Shown here piece after piece: positions 58,720 through 64,000 of a stretch of 64,000 nt of DNA. The translations under genes and the position numbers were made by a program. The DNA comes from Vesta saturnalis. Lineage: Eukaryota > Arthropoda > Insecta > Coleoptera > Lampyridae. Location of the stretch: NCBI GenBank assembly GCA_036346205.1, contig JARFJB010000002.1, forward strand, positions 5,093,501 to 5,157,500, written 5' to 3'. The notes under the pieces were generated by a model. It searched no databases. It was not told where the DNA came from and saw only the letters and a program-made list of their open reading frames with translations. The number at the start of each line of letters is the position of its first letter. Positions within the stretch are counted from its first letter, which is position 1.

Positions 58720-59515
58720 ATTTTTGTTTGTAATTTACTTTATGTGTGAGAAATATTTGTTAAACAGTTCTGATGTGTTACAAAATTTCACATTATGTTT
58801 TGAAAAAGAAAAGTATTTGCAGTGTTGTACTGCACTTCTAAATAATTTTTATCATTAGTGCATGAGATGTGAATTTTTAATATGTTAAACCAATATGTAA
58901 AAAATAAGATTTTTGTAATCCATTTTTTACCTTCCAACCTACATATTGTCGGTGTAATTAGCAACGTGCGTAACTCCAATTATTTACCAAATTATGATTT
59001 TAGTGCCATCTGTTAATTAAAAACTCAACGAATGTGTTGGAAAATTTTCAAAATCGGAATAAATTTATTCAGCGAATTAAACTGAATTCAGAATAGTTCG
59101 TAAGTCCAGCGTGTCTTTTTTTATTCGGCAGATTTCGTATCTACCACCAGTATCACGTTTGGTTGGTATCTCATTATTTTGATTGTTGGCACTGTACTCT
59201 GTTTTTCCAATTTTAAGTGTATTATTGTGAACAAATAATAGTTTTTTTGTACCAAAGGTAATTAGAACAGTTGTACTCATTTGTATGTGCTTAGTAATAA
59301 ACAATATTCTACAAAAATACTTTAATATTAAGTTTCAACCATTATCATGGAGATAGGCAATCTTCGCTTGTCCCCGGGTTAGTTACATGGATTTATGTCT
59401 TATACTTGTAGCGTCCCCCAGGTACCGTATCTTGAAAAGTGTAATTTGAACTTATTTGCAATAATGCTATTACTCAAATTAATTGCGTGCCTTAATTTGA
59501 TTTTCCTGGCAATAA
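58720..59515. other. Downstream region of the AT-hook gene
   Basis: An AATAAA near 59058 could end the transcript if the gene stops at 58719. The minus-strand frame at about 59077-59277 (MSTTVLITFGTKKLLFVHNN...RYEICRIKKDTLDLRTILNSV) looks protein-like but is not recognised. Confidence 0.4.
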
Positions 59516-59851
59516 TTAACCCCTTAATGCCTGAATTATTTTATACATGAGAAAAATAATTTAAAATCTTATGTACTTTATATTGGACTATTAGGACATA
59601 CTCATTGTCTAATTTATGCAGTGTCATATTTTGAGGGCGTTTTAGGGTTTGTATCATATCTGCGACAATAGGCATTTAAGAAAATACAGACTACACTTTG
59701 TTACAAAAACAAGGAATTTATTGATGACAAAAACTGAATATATGAAAAAAAACTGTACACATTATTTTAATTATTTATGTATAAGGAATGAAACTGCACA
59801 GTTATATTAGGATAACAATTGTTACAAGTCTTTGATAGATACGTTACAATC

Positions 59852-61769
59852 CTACTCATGGAATTCCCTGAAACAATTTGACTTTTTGGTTAGACAAAGA
59901 TGCAGATTATATTTAGTGCCCTTTACAATTGGGCCTTTTGCATCTTTGTCTTCCTTCAGTTACAGATGGCCAATGATCCACTCCATCAGTTCGAGTAGAT
60001 TGATCTGGTACAGGTTTTGTTGGACCTCTACGCTTTTTCATCTGCAGCTCTGTTTCCATACTTACAGATGGTCTACCCCTCTTCTTTCTTGTCATGTCCT
60101 TTCCTTGCTTGCAAAGACCTGCAATTTTGGATTTAAATTCCAGAAGGTCATTTTGTCTGCGAGCAGGAATTTGAAGACTCTCACAATCCCTGCGATAGAG
60201 TATCCAGCCTGTCACTACAACCAAGTTAACCATATGAAAGAATAACCTATGATAATACTTTCTGGACTTGATGAAAATCCTTTAATAGGATACTAGAGCA
60301 TCAAGCAAGTCCACTCCTCCCATAAACTTATTGTATTTGGTTACAATGCTGGGACATTGTATCTGAGCATGCTCTCATTTGGTTCTATCCAATCTTTGAA
60401 CCTGGGAAGTAGGAAGAGCAGATGCAAAAGTACCCCCGAGAGTCACGCCTCTGTTATCAAACCATTTTACTGCCCTGAAGACAACACCATCAACAGTTGC
60501 TTCCTTTTCTTCAAACGAACCTCTACCCTTCTTCTTCAGGTTTGAGTCGCTAGAATATGTGCATCCAGGAAGGCGGTTCGACCTAAATATACCTAACGAA
60601 TGAATTCCCTTCTCCATCAACTCTTTCATTAAGTTCACGGATGAAAACCAATTGTCAAAAAATAGAAGACTATTCTTGGCACCTTCAACATTTGGGCTAA
60701 ATGTAATACTATATTTCCACTGGCGCCAACACCTGGACAACCTGCCAGAGCGTTGATCTTACCAGTGTAAATTTCAAAATTGTGCACCAAACCTCTTGAG
60801 ACACATAAAATGAATATTTTGTAGCCCCTTTTATTTGGTTTGTTGGGTAAATACTGCTTCAATGCGGATTGCCCTTTGAAAGGGACCATCTGCTTATCGA
60901 TGCTGAGCATTTGGGTTTGGGGTATAGACTGAAACTTGGGAAGCAGTGAGTCAATTATGGGACGTAGTTTGAACAACCTATCTCTATTTTCATCATCAGG
61001 CCTAGGCATATTATTGTTATCATTGAAGTGAATATTTCTTTTGATTTCATTCCACCTATCACGAGACATAACGTCAGAAACATGAGCCAGTCGACTTGCT
61101 GCAGCCCAGTACATACAGGTACGAGGAAGATGATACACTGACATGTACAAAACTGTACCAAGAAATTGTTCAAGTTCAACTTTAGTCAACTGTAAGGGCT
61201 TGTTTGTGTTTTTCTGCACAGAAAATGAATTACTTTGTTGAACTATGTCTTTCAAAAGAGAATCACCAAAAAAACTACGAAAATAATCTACAGGAGATTT
61301 CACTTCATCTCCTTCTGGCAAAAACCCATTCCATGCAGGTACAGTTTTTGGACTGTGAGAAGGATGAACAGTCTTCCATAGTATAGATCTCTTTGCTGTA
61401 GTGTTAGCTGCAACATTTGTAGTAGAAGTGGTAGCAGCTCTCTGATTTTGATTAGAATGTTCAGCGTCACTCTCAGTATCAGAGTCTGAAGCAACAAGAA
61501 AAGAGATATTCAAAATGTATGGCAATATGAAAGAAAATAAAGAAATCAAAGTGTGACTGACCTAACCTGGAGTAACCTGACATAGGCAATTCAAACTTAC
61601 CTGAACTCTGTGTGTCATCAGCATCAGTATCCTCTGTATTGGTAGGGACATAGTCATAATCACTGTCATCGCCCTCACTTAGACAGCTATCATCGCTTCT
61701 GTCTTCAGGTGGTAAACGAGTCCTCATGGATGCATTTACTTGTTTTCCATAAAAACGTTTAGGGTCCAT
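59852..61769 (-). pseudogene. piggyBac transposase, spliced gene with several lesions
   Basis: From ATG at 61769 the minus strand encodes MDPKRFYGKQVNASMRTR and an acidic stretch, splices out 61486-61600 (GTAAGT...TTGCTTCAG), and continues DSDTESDAEH ... PVDYFRSFFGDSLLKDIVQQ, LGTVLYMSVYHLPRTCMYW, MLSIDKQMVPFKGQSALKQYLPNKP (first Asp), and LVHNFEIYTGK. A frameshift near 60730 precedes LLFFDNWFSSVNLMKELMEKG (second Asp). The third and fourth Asp are in YNKFMGGVDLLD. In-frame stops are at 60375-60377 and 60282-60284. The C-terminal Cys/His-rich end (RCKRPNCKGH...LCLTKKSNCF) needs one more frame change and ends at 59852. All four catalytic Asp codons survive, but no full protein can be made. Confidence 0.93.
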
Positions 61770-61773
61770 TACT

Positions 61774-62187
61774 GAAAATTAGAGAATAAAACTAAAAATC
61801 AATCTACTTCACCTTCACACTAATGTATAAAAAAATTGCAGTCATTAGGCCTACACAAAAAATAAAATATTGGCTAATAGGCCTACATGTGAAATTGACT
61901 AATCATTAGGCCTAGAGCCTAGGCAACACTTTATTTAGGAAGTTAGAAATCAAAATGTGAACATAAACAGAGATGATGAGCTATTTACACTTCATAAACT
62001 TATGATAATTACATGCCCAGACTTATATATTGTATACTCCTTGTATGCATTTGATGCATTTTATACATATACCATATTTTTGCTTACACGATCAGCTGTA
62101 ATCATGTAATCTCATTAAAATTACTTCTAACATACTTCAGAGGTATCTAAAAACACATATAAATATTTTCTGTAATAAAACTTACCG
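61774..62187 (-). other. 5' intron of the piggyBac transposase gene
   Basis: On the minus strand the junction ACG|GTAAGTTTTATTA near 62187 is a strong donor, and TAATTTTCAG|TAATGGACC near 61774 a strong acceptor just two bases before the ATG. This suggests a short non-coding first exon between the right terminal repeat and 62188. Confidence 0.55.
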
Positions 62188-62438
62188 TCAATTTACTTGG
62201 ATTTCTCGAAGAATGTCGAAAATCGCCCATCCGAATTCACAACATAAACACGATTGTCGTCTGTTGCGCTAATCATGAAACCAGCACTCAACAGATGGTA
62301 GCACTTGTACGAAACACTGTTCAGAACGTGTCGAATTAGCATCATTCGTCATCCACATTCCAAACTACCGTGTAATTCTCTATAAACTAATCACAACGGT
62401 ATGATGCAAATTCGCGACAGTCGGTATTAAGGGGTTGG

Positions 62439-63600
62439 AACATTAGAATTTATTTTCAAGTCTGATATTTAATTACCCGCAAACCTCAAATCTGATCAAA
62501 ATGAAGTGGCCGTCTGGTGGTAGGTACATTGTGTCATTTGACTGAGATAGGCTGGATGAGGTAAGTGTTGCACAATGAATAAACCACTAATAAAACTAAC
62601 TTTATTCATAAATAAGTAATTGCACAAGTACATTAATAAATCAAATAACACAAAAAACAATGAAAGGGTTAAATATATAACAAAACACCATTAAATCAGA
62701 TTAAAGTGCGTACAAAATTATAACATTAAGAGAAAAATAAATAAAAAGCCGTTTAGTTACACATAAACACCATAAAAAACACTTATAGTCACACTCACAA
62801 TTGTGTCATAAATAATCAAAATAAAAATCGCAATACTGAACATTTGGCCATTTAAAACCAATCATACCGGTCTTTAAGTAAATAAGCACATAAAACAATA
62901 AGGCAAATGACGGTACATATAAAATACAACAGTAAAATTGCATGGGTGATAATAAGGTAAATGTAAGGACAAAAGAAAATAGACAAGGTGTTTACACGTA
63001 CACAATTGTTTAGTGACTACTAAAGCACAAAATACATACGAAAAATTGCAATAAATTACGTCTAAAGAGAAATTAGTTCGCAGGCAAACGATTCTACTTA
63101 ACAAACTAACACAATAAACTCATTAAACAAAGCCTTACATAGGTAAGTTATAAATAGATCATAGCATCGTGACCGATGTATAAGTTGGAGTGCGTTAGAA
63201 AAATACAGCATCTCTATCTCAGGTTACACATTCATCTATACAACAAAAAAAAAACAAAAATAGAATTCTTTAATGGTGATCTGGACCCGGGGGTATGTAC
63301 ACATTCGGCAATTGCACATTACAATTAATAACCAGAGCGGTATCCTGTACTCGTTTGCCCACGCCTCACCTCTACATAAATATAAATATAAACAACAATG
63401 CTAATTCACACAAATACAAGAGTGAGGGAGATCTGTACTGTCTTTTATTTTAGCAGATTTCAGCTTAATGAGCCCGCGTGCGAATGAGATACCTTTGCAA
63501 GGCAAGGCTCGATTTTTAATGCGTTATATACGCTTGTAAAATTATTTGCTGCCAGCCTTAATTTATATAAAACTACCTACTTACACTTGAATATATTCCC
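62439..63600. other. Intergenic AT-rich sequence
   Basis: I see no supported coding region. A direct or inverted repeat with clear limits was not found. Confidence 0.5.
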
Positions 63601-63639
63601 TTTAGTTAAACACTTTACCAAAAAAGGAAAAGGCCACGT

Positions 63640-64000
63640 TTTTCATTCTCTCCCCAAGGAGGAAGGCGGGCTGCTCCAGCTTTCCGAGCTCCTTCAGCCA
63701 CAATCATGGATTCCCAGCATACATACATACATTACGTATATATGCATGGTGGGATTAAGGATGGGTGTGATCAGGATAGGATCGGAAGGAACAGAGTTAG
63801 GGTTCTGGGGGGAAAATACTACCCCAGCATTTGCCTAAGTAGCCGCACATGGTGTGCATATACGCAGTGACCATGCCGCTACATGTATATGAGGAAACCC
63901 CTTGAAAAAACCTCATACAAGGTAGACGGTAACGGGAATCGAACCCATTACCTCCCGAATGCTAGGCAGGTCGTGTCACCACTACGTTACCAGCTCGGTA
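63640..64000 (-). repeat. tRNA-derived SINE, minus strand, head at the window edge
   Basis: The minus strand from 64000 reads a tRNA-like head: GTAACGTAGTGGTGACACGAC (A box region), anticodon-like arm CCTGC-CTAGCAT-TCGGG with AGC in anticodon position, and GGGTTCGATTCCC (B box, T arm) to about 63921. It is followed by a GC-balanced body unlike the AT-rich surroundings. Its 3' end (about 63640) is a guess based on composition, and the 5' end may lie outside the window. Confidence 0.6.

Larger units (their letters stand above)
59520..62434. mobile_element. piggyBac-like transposon, 2.9 kb, decayed
   Basis: The left end TTAA-CCCCTTAATGCC (TTAA at 59516-59519) and the right end GGTATTAAGGGG (62423-62434) are inverted. 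The right TTAA target copy reads TTGG (62435-62438), so it is mutated. An extra copy of the end sequence lies inverted inside the left end: CTTAAATGCCTATTGTCGCAGAT on the minus strand at about 59658-59680 resembles CTTAATACCGACTGTCGCGAAT of the right end. The transposase is on the minus strand. Confidence 0.85.

Overview
This window is eukaryotic nuclear DNA, AT-rich, most probably from an insect. The best evidence is a multi-exon Vps39 (HOPS subunit) gene whose protein reads like insect Vps39, with very small introns (41-50 bp), set in a landscape of insect-type transposons: hAT, piggyBac, PIF/Harbinger, mariner/Tc1, Merlin, Jockey-like LINEs and a Penelope-like element. I cannot name the order or species. 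There are only two convincing host genes, both on the + strand. All other coding signal is transposon-derived and mostly broken.

Layout. 1-7.0 kb: microsatellites, a tRNA-like core inside a foldback (635-840), relics of a Tc1-like and a Merlin-like transposase, and a 755-bp foldback (5968-6722) sitting in a TA microsatellite. 7.37-27.66 kb: Vps39 in 11 exons. Exons 1-5 (7374-8344) and 6-11 (25655-27656) are separated by one 17.3-kb intron packed with transposons: a 976-bp hAT MITE, a Tc1-like element with 20-bp inverted ends, a mariner-like transposase relic, a nearly intact 3.9-kb hAT, a piggyBac relic and an inverted Penelope-like element. The Vps39 frame is open apart from a single in-frame TAA at codon 783, just before the C-terminal zinc-binding segment.

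27.7-54.4 kb is intergenic and dominated by mobile DNA: a mariner deletion derivative, a 1.1-kb G/T-rich tract, a minus-strand Jockey-like LINE, a hAT-like relic, Penelope end fragments, a tRNA-Gly-like sequence, a tandem repeat, a hAT deletion derivative inserted at the very end of a foldback element, a two-gene Harbinger element with TAA target duplications, and a plus-strand LINE. 54.4-58.7 kb: a gene for a large acidic, probably nuclear AT-hook protein with about 17 copies of a basic S-P-K-I-T-I-K-P motif. 59.5-62.4 kb: a decayed piggyBac element. The right end carries a tRNA-derived SINE.

How the genes relate: the two host genes show no functional link. The transposons work, or once worked, independently. 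Several have both ends and target duplications intact, so insertion order can be read directly. I did not find a convincing new multi-gene system. The most unusual items are the Vps39 stop codon, hammerhead-like motifs in both arms of the Penelope element, the motif array in the AT-hook protein, and the cloverleaf-like sequence closed by a 55-bp inverted repeat.
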